The notes below the pieces were generated by a model. That model ran no database searches. It was not told the origin of the DNA and worked only from the letters and a program-made list of their open reading frames with translations. 64,000 nucleotides of DNA, taken from the NCBI RefSeq assembly GCF_002001205.1, contig NZ_MUNZ01000073.1, forward strand, positions 22,906 through 86,905, read 5' to 3'. Both the position numbers and the translations under genes were made by a program. Positions 34,819 to 43,835 of this stretch are shown here, in pieces; within the stretch, counting starts at the first letter, position 1; each line of letters opens with the position of its first letter. The DNA comes from Hydrogenophaga sp. A37. GTDB lineage: Bacteria; Pseudomonadota; Gammaproteobacteria; Burkholderiales; Burkholderiaceae_C.

Positions 34819-36510
34819 TCAGCCCTTTTCAAAGATGACGGTCTTGCCGCTGGCCTCCCAGGCCTCGTAGTGCCGGGCGTACAGGTCTTCGATGCGGTTG
34901 CGCTTGACCTTGAAGGTGGGCGTGATCACGTCGTTGTCCACGGTCCAGGCGGTGGTGGTCACCACCACGCACTGCAGCCGCTCGTGCGGGTCCAGCGTCG
35001 CGTTGATGGCCTTCACGTGTTGGGCGAGCGAGGCTTCGAGCTCGGCACGGCCTGCCGTGTCTTTGGCCTTGGCAGCGAAGTCGGCGTTGAGCATCACGAT
35101 GCCCAGCGGCTGGCCCAGGTTGGCGCCGGTGACCACGCAGGCCTCCACCGCTTCGTGCATGACCAGCTTGTCTTCGATGGGCGAGGGCGCCACGTACTTG
35201 CCCTTGCCGGTCTTGAACAGGTCCTTCACCCGGCCGGTGATGCGCAGCAGGCCCTGCGCGTCGATGGCGCCCTTGTCGCCGGTCTTGAGCCAGCCGTCGG
35301 GGGTGAACACCTCGGCGGTCTTTTCGGGTTCTTTGTAGTAACCCATCATCAGCGCCTGGCTGCGCATCTGGATCTCACCGGTCTCGGGGTCGATGCGCTG
35401 CTCCACGCCCGGGTAGGCCGGCCCCACCGTGCCTTGCTGGTTCTGGCCTTGCACGGTGATGTGCGAGAGCGCGAGGTTCTCGGTCATGCCGTAGCCCTCG
35501 TTGATGCTCAGGCCCAGCTGGCTGTACCAGCTCAGCAGCGCGTGCGGCATGGGCGCCGCGCCGCCAGCCGCGAACGTGCACAGGTCCAGGCCCAGCGCCT
35601 TCTTCACCTTGCGCCGCACGAGGCCGCCGATCAGCGGGATGCCCAGCAGCCGCTTGAGCTTGGCCGGCGGCATCTTGTGGTGGATGCCCTGCTGGAACTT
35701 GACCCAGAGCCGTGGCACCGAGAAGAACACCGTGGGGCGCGCTCGCTGCAGGTCGGCGGCAAAGGTGTCGAGCGACTCGGCGAAAAAGACGTGCATGGCC
35801 GTGCGCAGCCAGCCGTGTTCCACCAGCATGCGTTCGACCACATGGGCCAGCGGCAGGTAGGACAGCATGCGGTCATCGCCGCTGAGCGGGATGCGCTGGA
35901 TGCCCCGGTCCAGCGCCCACGCGAAGTTGCCGAAGGAGTGCATCACGCCCTTGGGCATGCCGGTCGTGCCCGAGGTGTAGATCAGCGTGGCGAGCTCGTC
36001 CTCGGCCCGCACGGGCGAACCCTGCAGCGGCGCGGTGCGCGCGATGATCGTGTCCCAGCCCTCGTGGGCGGCCACCGCGTCGTCCGGCGACAAGGGGTAG
36101 CTCATGCAGGGCAGGCCCGCGGGCACGCCAGGCTTCATGTGCGCCCAGCCGTCGAGCTTGCCGATGAAGCAGGCCTTGCTTTCGCTGTGCGTGAGGATCT
36201 GTGTGATGGTCTCGGGCGCGAGCGTGGGGTACAGCGGCACCGAGATATAACCCGCCATCCAGATGGCCAGGTCGCTCATCATCCACCAGGCGCAGTTTTT
36301 CGAGAGGATCGCCACCTTCGAACCGGGCGCCCAACCCTGCGCTTGCAGGTGGGCGGCCATGCGGCGACTCTGGTCGGCCACCTGGGCCCAGGTGAAGTCT
36401 TGCACGGCGCCGCCGCCCATGGGCTGGGTCAGGGCGATGCGTTGGGGGGCGGTCTTTTCCCAGTGGTACAGGCGTTGCAGGGCGAGGTAGTCGGGTGAAA
36501 TCTTGGTCAT
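34819..36510 (-). CDS. Long-chain acyl-CoA synthetase (AMP-forming)
   Basis: 563 residues from ATG 36510. AMP-binding motifs are LIYTSGTTGMPKGVMHS, the GYGMTENLALSH segment and the DGWLKTGDKGAID / RVKDLFKTGKGKYVAP C-terminal hinge. It activates a fatty acid to the CoA thioester. The C-terminal KVKRNRIEDLY region completes the fold. It stands alone between two other minus-strand units, with its own terminator. Confidence 0.88.
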   Translation of the reverse strand: MTKISPDYLALQRLYHWEKTAPQRIALTQPMGGGAVQDFTWAQVADQSRRMAAHLQAQGWAPGSKVAILSKNCAWWMMSDLAIWMAGYISVPLYPTLAPETITQILTHSESKACFIGKLDGWAHMKPGVPAGLPCMSYPLSPDDAVAAHEGWDTIIARTAPLQGSPVRAEDELATLIYTSGTTGMPKGVMHSFGNFAWALDRGIQRIPLSGDDRMLSYLPLAHVVERMLVEHGWLRTAMHVFFAESLDTFAADLQRARPTVFFSVPRLWVKFQQGIHHKMPPAKLKRLLGIPLIGGLVRRKVKKALGLDLCTFAAGGAAPMPHALLSWYSQLGLSINEGYGMTENLALSHITVQGQNQQGTVGPAYPGVEQRIDPETGEIQMRSQALMMGYYKEPEKTAEVFTPDGWLKTGDKGAIDAQGLLRITGRVKDLFKTGKGKYVAPSPIEDKLVMHEAVEACVVTGANLGQPLGIVMLNADFAAKAKDTAGRAELEASLAQHVKAINATLDPHERLQCVVVTTTAWTVDNDVITPTFKVKRNRIEDLYARHYEAWEASGKTVIFEKG

Positions 36511-36661
36511 GCGGGTCTCCAGGTGAATGCCGGAATCTACCGGGCCTGGCCGGTGTTCGGGCAGCGGGCTTTCCCGCGTGCTTTCTAGAGCGTGCACTCC
36601 AGTTTTGCGCGCGACCCTGATCTGGATCAACGGTGGCACGGGCCGTGTGCCGGCCAGAAGC

Positions 36662-37609
36662 TCAATGGCCTGGCGGGTTCGACAGGTACCGCTGGCAGAC
36701 ATGGCGGGCGGTCGCCACGTAGCGATGGCTGCGTTCCCCTGCGCCTTCTTCGCCCAGACGGGGCACGATCCAACCGACGTAGGTCACGGCCCGCAAGGCC
36801 AGGAACAGGTCGAGCGAGCCGGTGTCGATGGACCTGACGCTCAGGTAGCCCTGCAGCAGCGCCTCTTTCAGCTGGGGGAAACGAGGCAGGTCCAGAAACT
36901 TGAGCAGCGTGGTGGCGAGATCGAACACCCGATAGCCCCATCCCCCATCGTCGAAGTCCAGGATTCCCATCCGCCCATCGCTGATCAGCACGTTTTCGCG
37001 AACCAGGTCGGCATGGATCAGGCCGCGGTCGAGGCCGGCGTCCATCTGGCGCAGGTCTTGCGCCGCCTCGGCTCTGAACGCCTCAAACAAGGCCTTGTCT
37101 TCGGCGGACAGCCCGGGATGCGCCCAGAAGCGCCCCCAGAGTGGTGCCTCGCCCACCAGCCCTCCGGCGTCCCAGGCGACGCGCGAAAATTCGGCCGGTT
37201 TGACCCAGGCGTCGGAAGCCGCATGGAACAGCGCCATGTCCCGACCCAGGTGCTGGAACAGCACCTGCGCGTCGGCGTCGGAGCAGTCGGTCAGCAGCGT
37301 GCCCAGGGTCTGGCCGGGCAGCCAGGTCAGCAGGTCGACCAGATGGCCGTCCACCTGTTCGAGCAACCGCCCCTTGATCGAAGGAACCGGTCTCGGCACC
37401 AGAATCCCCGCTCGATCCAGTGCCGCCATCCACTGCAATTCGGATTCGAGTTCGATGCGGGTCCGGTAGCCGGGGCGCTTGAGGCGCAGGGCGTAATCAC
37501 CGGCGTCATCGGTGACCCGGTAGACCTGGTTTTCCCGGCCGGCGATGAACCGCAGGCGCGCACCACCCAGGCCCCATTCGGCGGCCGCCGCCTTGGCGAG
37601 GTCCGTCAT
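36662..37609 (-). CDS. APH-fold small-molecule kinase (probable ethanolamine or hydroxylysine kinase)
   Basis: 315 residues of the aminoglycoside phosphotransferase superfamily. The Brenner-type catalytic motif LIHADLVRENVL and the magnesium motif ILDFDDGGWGYR are intact; the ATP-binding lobe has DDAGDYALRLKRPG. It belongs to the group that includes hydroxylysine kinase. It overlaps the PLP enzyme gene by four bases, so kinase and PLP enzyme are coupled. That pairing matches phosphorylation of an amino alcohol followed by phospho-lyase cleavage. Ethanolamine is favoured because of the EutR-like regulator. Confidence 0.75.
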   Translation of the reverse strand: MTDLAKAAAAEWGLGGARLRFIAGRENQVYRVTDDAGDYALRLKRPGYRTRIELESELQWMAALDRAGILVPRPVPSIKGRLLEQVDGHLVDLLTWLPGQTLGTLLTDCSDADAQVLFQHLGRDMALFHAASDAWVKPAEFSRVAWDAGGLVGEAPLWGRFWAHPGLSAEDKALFEAFRAEAAQDLRQMDAGLDRGLIHADLVRENVLISDGRMGILDFDDGGWGYRVFDLATTLLKFLDLPRFPQLKEALLQGYLSVRSIDTGSLDLFLALRAVTYVGWIVPRLGEEGAGERSHRYVATARHVCQRYLSNPPGH

Positions 37610-38889
37610 GGCTGTGGCGCCAGTTCGGCCAGCACCTCGTCCAGCGTCTGCACCAGCAGGCCCAGGTGTTCTTCCGAAAAGGTCATCGGCGGGCGGATCT
37701 TGAGGGTGTTCTTGTGCCGCCCCAGCTTGGACAGCAGCACGCCCCGCTCGCGCATCGCCTCCACCACCTGGTCGGCGAAACCGGAGGCGGGCTCCAGCGT
37801 GGTCTTGTCCTTGAGGAACTCGACGCCGAACACCATGCCGCTCTGGCGAACGTCGCCAATGACACCGTACTTGCTGGACAGTTCGGTCAGCGCCTGCGCG
37901 GCCAGGGCACCGATCTTGGCGGCATTCGCCTGCAGGTTGCGCTGCTCGATCTCTTCCAGCACGGCCATGGCGGCGGCGCAGGCCACGGGGTTGCCGCCAA
38001 AGGTGTTGAAGTACCGGTAGGAGCCGCGGAAACGGTCCATCACCTCCGGCCGCGTGACCAGACCCGCCACCGGGTAGCCGTTGCCCATCGGCTTGCCCAT
38101 GGTGACCACGTCGGGCGTCACACCCTGCTTCTGGTGCGCCCAGAAATGGCTGCCGCTGCGCGCAAAGCCCGACTGCACCTCGTCGCAGATCAGGAGGCCG
38201 CCGGCCTCCCGAACCACCTGCTCTGTCGGGCGCAACCAGCCGGGAGCCTGGGTGGGGAAGCCTTCATTGAGGAACAACGGGCACACGATCAGCGCCGCGA
38301 AGCCGATGCCCGAGCGCTCGTGTTCGTCGATCTGCTCCTGCACCTTCGCCGCAAAGCGCAACCCCTGAGGGTCATCGATGCGCAAGCTGTCGGGCGCCTC
38401 GACATGGCGCACGTACTGGTTCAGCCCGTAGCCGTATTTCGGCGCATTGCCGGTCGACAGTTGGCTGACCAGGCTGGTGTTGCCGTGGTAAGTGGCGTCG
38501 GTGGCAATGACACCCCGCTTGCCGGTCATCGCTTCCGCCATGCGCAGTGCGATGTCGTTGGCCTCGGAGCCGGTGCAGGTCAGCAAGGCGTTGGTGAGTT
38601 CGCCGCCATAGGTGGACGTCAGCTTCTCGGCGTAGTTCACCAGGTTCTCGTGCAGGTAGCGGCTGTGCACGTTGAGCTGCGCGCTTTGCGAACAGATGGC
38701 CTCCACCACCCTGGGGTTGCAGTGCCCGACGTGGGGCACGTTGTTGTAGCAGTCGAGGTAACGACGACCTTCCGCATCCCACAGCCACACGTCCTCGCCC
38801 TTCACGATGTGCACCGGTCGCAGGTAGAAAGTGGAGACGTTCGGCCCGAGCAGGGCCCGCCGCTTCTCCAACAGTTCGGTTTGATTCAT
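37606..38889 (-). CDS. Class III PLP enzyme, probable ethanolamine-phosphate phospho-lyase
   Basis: 427 residues, fold type I. The PLP site includes TCTGSEANDIALR, LLICDEVQSGFARSG and the Schiff-base Lys in VVTMGKPMGNGYPVAG. The N-terminal VYDAEGRRYLDCYNNVPHVG-like segment and its NVPHVGHCNP form resemble the AGXT2L group (ethanolamine-phosphate and phosphohydroxylysine phospho-lyases) more than ordinary omega-aminotransferases. With the overlapping kinase it would convert ethanolamine phosphate to acetaldehyde, ammonia and phosphate. An amino-transfer role cannot be excluded from sequence alone. Confidence 0.75.
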   Translation of the reverse strand: MNQTELLEKRRALLGPNVSTFYLRPVHIVKGEDVWLWDAEGRRYLDCYNNVPHVGHCNPRVVEAICSQSAQLNVHSRYLHENLVNYAEKLTSTYGGELTNALLTCTGSEANDIALRMAEAMTGKRGVIATDATYHGNTSLVSQLSTGNAPKYGYGLNQYVRHVEAPDSLRIDDPQGLRFAAKVQEQIDEHERSGIGFAALIVCPLFLNEGFPTQAPGWLRPTEQVVREAGGLLICDEVQSGFARSGSHFWAHQKQGVTPDVVTMGKPMGNGYPVAGLVTRPEVMDRFRGSYRYFNTFGGNPVACAAAMAVLEEIEQRNLQANAAKIGALAAQALTELSSKYGVIGDVRQSGMVFGVEFLKDKTTLEPASGFADQVVEAMRERGVLLSKLGRHKNTLKIRPPMTFSEEHLGLLVQTLDEVLAELAPQP

Positions 38890-38918
38890 TTCAGTGTTCC
38901 ATCAAGGCAGTCAACCAG

Positions 38919-38949
38919 AAAAAACAAGTGCTGGCGCCCCCGGCGCCAG
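38919..38949 (-). terminator. Hairpin with U-run between permease and PLP-enzyme genes
   Basis: CTGGCGCC and GGCGCCAG pair around CCC; on the minus strand TTTTTT follows after a few bases. It lies downstream of the PLP-enzyme start, so within the operon reading direction it follows the permease only. It could partly end that transcript or stabilise it. Confidence 0.5.
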
Positions 38950-38985
38950 AACTTCTTCAGCGAATGCGTCCAGACAAGGACGCCT

Positions 38986-40506
38986 TCAGGAGATCACGTC
39001 CTGGATCAGCTCTTTGTTTTCCTTGTGGCGTGCGATGGCAAAGAAGTAGCCCAGCACGAGCACACCAAAGGGCATCAGCGCCATGAACCAGCCCAGACCG
39101 TTCATGGCCCAGGAGGTCGTGGTCGGGTCCATGCCTTCGGCGACCGCCCCGGTCAACAGGCCAAACCGCGCCAGCAGGAGGTAGAGCCCGACCGACAGGC
39201 CGACGGTGGCCAACACCGGCGCAATCAGCGACTGGAAGATGTTCGCGTCACCGGGCACACGGCGGAACCAGGCGATCACCGCCAGACAGACCAGGATCTC
39301 GATCAGCAGGATCGAGACCACCGCCAGACCGGAGAACCAGAAGAACATGTTGAGGATCGGGTCCAGGCCTGCCACCGCAAAGAGCGCAATCACAGCAGCG
39401 GTGATCACCGAGACGATGATCGATCCGGCCGACGGCGCACCGCGCTGGTTGACCTTGGCCAGTGCGGCGGGCAAGGTGCCGCCGCGGCCCAGGGCAAACA
39501 GGTAGCGCGCGGCGGAGTTCTGGAACGCCAGCATGGCGGCAAACAGACTCGAGAGCACCAGGGCCTTCATCAGCGCAGACAGCCAGTCACCCACATACTG
39601 GCCCGCCAGCGTGAACAGCACATTGGCGGGATTGACCAGGGGCGCACCGTCGACCGACGACAGCTCGACCACACGGTCCATCACCTTGCCAGCGCCGAGA
39701 CCGCTCACCACCGCAAACGAGGTGAAGGCGAACAGCACGGTGATCAGCACCACGGCGACATAGGTGGCCAGCGGCACGGTGCGCTTGGGGTCGATCGATT
39801 CTTCGCCGTAAATGGCGGTGGCTTCGAAGCCCACGAAAGAGGCGAACGCGAACGCCAGGGCGATGCCGGCGGAACCCGCAAGACCACCTGCCAGGATGTT
39901 GGCCGGGCTGAAGGACGCCGCAAAATTCCACCCCTCCGGCCCACCCTGCACGAAGATCGCCACCGAAGTGACCACCAGGCTCAGGAGCTCAAGCCCCATC
40001 AACAGACCCAGCACGTGCGCACCCACGTCGACGCTGCGCAGCGACAGCCAGGTCACGGCGGCCCACGCCACCAGTGACCATCCCCACCAGGGCAGCCCCC
40101 CGACCTGCTCGGCCATCAGCCCGCCGAAGAAGCCGAAGATCGACAGGTGAATGGCCAGGTAGGCCAGCAGGGACACGAAGGCAGAGCCCACCCCCAGGTG
40201 CAAACCCATGCCGCGACCGATGTACGCGAAGAACGCGCCGGAGTTCGTCACCTGGTGGCTCATGGCGGCGTAGCCCACGCTGAACAGCAGCAGGATCAGA
40301 CCCGCCAGCAGGTAAGCACCCGGCGCGGCAGCGCCATTGCCCAGCAGGATGGCGGCGGGCAGTGCACCGGTCATGCCCACCAGCGGTGAGGCGGCGGCGA
40401 CCACGAAGAAGACGATGCCGATCACCCCCAGCCGACCGGAACGCAGGGACTGCTCGGTGCCCGGGTCTGACCCGGACGGTGAAAGTGAAGTAGATGCGGT
40501 TTTCAT
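38986..40506 (-). CDS. APC-family permease (probable ethanolamine/amine uptake)
   Basis: 506 residues with about twelve membrane helices; begins MKTASTSLSPSGSDPGTEQS, then LGVIGIVFFVVAAASPLVGM. The first helix break with SPL and the SNSGAFFAYIGRGMG-like segment in helix 3 are typical of APC amino acid/amine permeases. Upstream of and on the same strand as the PLP enzyme and kinase, and divergent from the EutR-like regulator, so ethanolamine or a related amino alcohol is the likely substrate. Confidence 0.82.
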   Translation of the reverse strand: MKTASTSLSPSGSDPGTEQSLRSGRLGVIGIVFFVVAAASPLVGMTGALPAAILLGNGAAAPGAYLLAGLILLLFSVGYAAMSHQVTNSGAFFAYIGRGMGLHLGVGSAFVSLLAYLAIHLSIFGFFGGLMAEQVGGLPWWGWSLVAWAAVTWLSLRSVDVGAHVLGLLMGLELLSLVVTSVAIFVQGGPEGWNFAASFSPANILAGGLAGSAGIALAFAFASFVGFEATAIYGEESIDPKRTVPLATYVAVVLITVLFAFTSFAVVSGLGAGKVMDRVVELSSVDGAPLVNPANVLFTLAGQYVGDWLSALMKALVLSSLFAAMLAFQNSAARYLFALGRGGTLPAALAKVNQRGAPSAGSIIVSVITAAVIALFAVAGLDPILNMFFWFSGLAVVSILLIEILVCLAVIAWFRRVPGDANIFQSLIAPVLATVGLSVGLYLLLARFGLLTGAVAEGMDPTTTSWAMNGLGWFMALMPFGVLVLGYFFAIARHKENKELIQDVIS

Positions 40507-40667
40507 GGCTGTTCCTCGTCGTTGTGTCTGTGTGATCCGTGCCACCGGCACGCAGCGCCAGGGGGTGGACGGATGCTAGGGACGCACTGCCAAACGGGTT
40601 ATCAAAACTGCGCACGATGTGGCCCGGGTTTCTCCCAATCGGCCTTCCTGCTGCTACGCTGCGCGCC

Positions 40668-41663
40668 ATGAGCGACCCCATTGACGAGGCCCAAGAAGAC
40701 GCTGAAGCGCCTGGCTGGGCACACTCCCTGCTGACCTTCGACATGGACGCCCACGCCAGGGCCCAGGGCGACTGGGCCTTGCATTACGAACAGCTCTCCA
40801 GCGGCCGCTTTCGTGGCGAACTGTCCCTGGTGGAACTCGACGGGGTGCGCCTGACCGAAGAGAAGACCAGCCTCGCGCTGCGCCAGCGCGGGCGGCTGGG
40901 CGAGCAGGTCTACGGGTTTGCGATGTCGGTGGCGCCCACCGGGGATGTGTACTTCGATGGCCGCAAGGTCCACCCGGACGCCATCCTCTGCGGCAGCGGG
41001 CGCGAGATCGATTTCGTCACGCCGCCGCAGCATCACCTGATCGCCTTGACGGTCGAGCGCAGCCTGCTCAACGGGCTCTGGGAGCACATGTACCAGAAGC
41101 CGCTGGCCACTTGGCTGGAGCATCAGGTCGATCTGCTGCCCACGCCCGAGAGTGCCACCGCACTGCGCAGCAAGCACCAGCAAGCACTGAAAGAGGCGCT
41201 GGCGCTGGCACAGCATTTCACCGACGCATCGCACCTGAATCAGCTGCGCGACGACATCCTGATCGAATGGATCGAGGCGTTACCGCCGAGTGTGGACATC
41301 TCCGATCTGAATTCGCTGGCACGGCGCAAGCGCATGGTGGACAAGGCCTGCGAGCTGATGATGGCCAACCCCGACGAGCCGCCTTCGATCCTGGCCGTGT
41401 GCAGCCGTGTGGGGGCGAGCCGTCGCAAGCTCAATTACTGTTTTCAGGACGTGCTGGGCACCTCGCCCACGCAGTATTTGCGGGCGTTGCGGCTCAACGG
41501 CGTGCGGCGTGGCCTGCGCGAAGCCGGGACGGGCGCGACGGTGCAGGACGTGGCCGCGCGCTGGGGCTTCTGGCACCTGGGCCAGTTTTCGCTGGACTAC
41601 AAGAAGCACTTTTTCGAGCTGCCGTCGGAGACGCTGGCGCGCGCCCGGAAGAGCAGGGGCTGA
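40668..41663 (+). CDS. AraC-family regulator, EutR-like
   Basis: 331 residues. The C-terminal AraC/XylS domain ends with RWGFWHLGQFSLDYKKHFFE; this WGFWHLGQF form and the RLNGVRRGLRE helix are characteristic of EutR, the ethanolamine regulator. The N-terminal region (WALHYEQLSSGRFRGELSLV) also follows the EutR pattern. It is divergent from the permease by 161 bp and probably activates the permease/PLP-enzyme/kinase genes in response to ethanolamine. EutR normally also needs cobalamin for the eut ammonia-lyase genes; no eutBC is present here. Confidence 0.82.
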   Translation: MSDPIDEAQEDAEAPGWAHSLLTFDMDAHARAQGDWALHYEQLSSGRFRGELSLVELDGVRLTEEKTSLALRQRGRLGEQVYGFAMSVAPTGDVYFDGRKVHPDAILCGSGREIDFVTPPQHHLIALTVERSLLNGLWEHMYQKPLATWLEHQVDLLPTPESATALRSKHQQALKEALALAQHFTDASHLNQLRDDILIEWIEALPPSVDISDLNSLARRKRMVDKACELMMANPDEPPSILAVCSRVGASRRKLNYCFQDVLGTSPTQYLRALRLNGVRRGLREAGTGATVQDVAARWGFWHLGQFSLDYKKHFFELPSETLARARKSRG

Positions 41664-41726
41664 TCGTTCGGGTTGTTCTTTTTGTTGGTGTGTGGGTGTT
41701 GTTTTCGCTGGGGAAGCACCTCGCGT

Positions 41727-41961
41727 GCTGCGGCAGGCGCTGTGCGGTGGGGGCTCATCCGGGGTGGTCGGCTGCGCCGACTTCGCTGCGTCCACCTGTC
41801 TGGGGCCGGCGCGGCCAAACTCGCTGCGTTCGCTTGCGCTCTCTTCGCTCAAACAGTGGCCGCGAGTCAGTTGACGAGGCGCGCACTTGCGCGCCCGGCC
41901 CCAGACAGGCGGACACAGCCACCCCGGAACATCGCCCCCACCGCACAGCGCCTGCCGCAGC
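41727..41961. repeat. Large palindromic element, copy 1
   Basis: Perfect 28-bp inverted ends (41727-41754 and 41934-41961) enclose about 180 bp that also pair imperfectly (GTCTGGGGCCGG with CCGGCCCCAGAC). The centre has AACTCGCTGCGTTCGCTTGC and GAGTCAGTTGACGAGGCGCG. Part of a 697-bp gap between the AraC and aldehyde dehydrogenase genes that holds no convincing gene. Confidence 0.8.
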
Positions 41962-42010
41962 ATGAAGCGTTGGGTATTCCACCGGTTGCGCGCCAACACG
42001 TTGTTTGCCT

Positions 42011-42240
42011 AGGCGTGTGCGCTCAGGCCGCAGCGCGCCTTGTGAGGCGCCGAGAAGCGCAGTGGCCGTGGCCGCGCGCGCAGCGCGCTTCATCAACTGA
42101 TTCGTCGCCATGTCTGAGCAGAGAGAGCGAAGCGAACGGAGCGAGTTTGGCGACGGGGCCACGACCGCGAGCATCGCAGGGCAGTCGGTGCGCAGCGCCG
42201 GCCGCCTCACTCAAGCGTTGCGGCCTGAGCGCACACGCCT
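42011..42240. repeat. Large palindromic element, copy 2, inverted
   Basis: 26-bp inverted ends (42011-42036 and 42215-42240) with one mismatch. The interior, read on the minus strand, carries AACTCGCTCCGTTCGCTTCG and GAATCAGTTGATGAAGCGCG, matching the core of copy 1, so the two are head to head. The rest of the gap (41962-42010, 42241-42360) shows nothing else. Confidence 0.78.
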
Positions 42241-42360
42241 TGGCCGCGAGGTTCCGCGAGCGAGACACACAGTGAGACAAAGAACCTGGGGTAAACCCGT
42301 AAGCCAAGTTTGCGCATTTCCGATCACGCCCAACAGGCGGTGACCGGCACAGTGCGCAGC

Positions 42361-43821
42361 ATGACCTCTTCCTACCCTTCCCTGGCCCTGCACGTGGCCG
42401 GCCAGTGGCTCACACAAGCCTCCGGGGGCGAACGCCCCGTGATCAACCCCGCCGATGAGAGCGTGCTCGCCCGGCTGCCGCTGGCCGGCCCCACCGAGCT
42501 GGCGGCGGCCGCCGAATCGGCCCGGCGCGGCTTTGAACAATGGCGCCGTGTGCGCCCGCACGACCGCTACGTGGTCCTGCGCCGCGCGGCCGAGCTGCTG
42601 CGCCAGCGGGTGGACCAGATTGCCACCGTGCTCACGCTCGAACAAGGCAAGCCGCTCGCCGAAGCGAAGCGAGAGGTGCTGCTCTCGGCCGACATCATCG
42701 ATGTGCAGGCCGAAGAGGGCAAACGTCTGTATGGCCGCACCGTGGCACCACGCGTCGACGGCATCCTCTCGCACACCGTCGCCCGCGTGCCGGTCGGTCC
42801 GGTGGCGGCGTTCACGCCCTGGAACTTCCCGGTCAACCTGCCCAGCCGCAAGCTCGGCAGTGCGCTGGCCGCAGGCTGCAGCGTCGTCATCAAACCGGCC
42901 GAAGAAACGCCGGCCAGCTGCATGCTGCTGGTGCGCTGTTTCCTCGACGCCGGCGTGCCCGGCGACGCGATCAACCTCGTCTGGGGTGACCCGGCGCTGG
43001 TGTCGTCGTTCCTGATCGAGCGGCCCGAGATCGCCAAGGTCTCGGTCACCGGCTCGGTGGCCGTGGGCAAGCTGCTGGGTGAGCAGGCCGCGCGCCATGT
43101 CAAGCGTTTCACCGGCGAGCTCGGCGGCCACGCGCCGGTGATCGTGTGCGAAGACATGGCCGAAGGCGCTGGGCTCGACTTCGTGCTCAAGCAGTCGGTC
43201 ACCGCCAAGTACCGCAACGCCGGCCAGGTCTGTGCCTCGCCGATCCGCTTCTACGTGCCGCGCGCGCAGCTCGCCACCTTCAGCGAACGCTTCGCCGCCG
43301 CTGCGCAGAAGCTCGTGCTGGGCTCCGGCCTGGACGCCGCCACGCAGATGGGGCCGCTCTCGCACGCGCGCCGCATCGAGGACATGGAGCGCTTCGTCGA
43401 CGACGCCGTGGGCCAGGGCGCACGTCTGCTCACCGGCGGCCACCGCGTGGCGCGCCCGGGCTTCTTCTTCGAACCCACCGTGTTCGCCGATGCGCCCGCC
43501 AGCAGCCGCGTGATGCAGCAGGAGCCCTTCGGCCCCATCGCTGTGATCCAGCCCTACGACACGCTGGACGCCGCCATCGAAGAGGCCAACGCGCTGCCTT
43601 ACGCGCTCGGCGCCTACGCCTTCACGCGCGACCTGCACACCGCGCACCGGCTGGGCGAAGCGATTGAGGCCGGCATGGTCGGCATCAACCACTACGGCGT
43701 CTCGCAGCCCGAGCTGCCCTTTGGCGGCCACAAGGAAAGTGGCCTCGGCCAGGAGCAGGGCGCCGAGGGCATCACGCACTACACCGAGATCAAGACCATC
43801 ACGGTCGGAAGACCTTTTTGA
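42361..43821 (+). CDS. NAD(P)-dependent aldehyde dehydrogenase (SSADH-like)
   Basis: 486 residues from ATG 42361. Motifs are FTPWNFPVNLPSRKLGSALA, the general-base Glu in FTGELGGHAPVIV, and catalytic Cys in NAGQVCASP. Closest in form to succinate-semialdehyde/glycolaldehyde dehydrogenases. ELGGH replaces the common ELGGK/N. First gene of a run with an aminotransferase, Tm-1-like protein and HAD hydrolase. The pair with an aminotransferase suggests oxidative removal of the aldehyde left after transamination. Confidence 0.85.
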   Translation: MTSSYPSLALHVAGQWLTQASGGERPVINPADESVLARLPLAGPTELAAAAESARRGFEQWRRVRPHDRYVVLRRAAELLRQRVDQIATVLTLEQGKPLAEAKREVLLSADIIDVQAEEGKRLYGRTVAPRVDGILSHTVARVPVGPVAAFTPWNFPVNLPSRKLGSALAAGCSVVIKPAEETPASCMLLVRCFLDAGVPGDAINLVWGDPALVSSFLIERPEIAKVSVTGSVAVGKLLGEQAARHVKRFTGELGGHAPVIVCEDMAEGAGLDFVLKQSVTAKYRNAGQVCASPIRFYVPRAQLATFSERFAAAAQKLVLGSGLDAATQMGPLSHARRIEDMERFVDDAVGQGARLLTGGHRVARPGFFFEPTVFADAPASSRVMQQEPFGPIAVIQPYDTLDAAIEEANALPYALGAYAFTRDLHTAHRLGEAIEAGMVGINHYGVSQPELPFGGHKESGLGQEQGAEGITHYTEIKTITVGRPF

Positions 43822-43835
43822 ACAAGGAGACGCAC

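Noticed and set aside
37666..40077. 803-residue plus-strand open frame opposite the PLP enzyme and permease
   Set aside because: Gln/His/Arg-rich shadow; the minus-strand genes have clear catalytic motifs.
41673..42343. Several 77-284-residue frames in the gap after the AraC gene
   Set aside because: They run through the two inverted repeats in both strands and show no start site or family.
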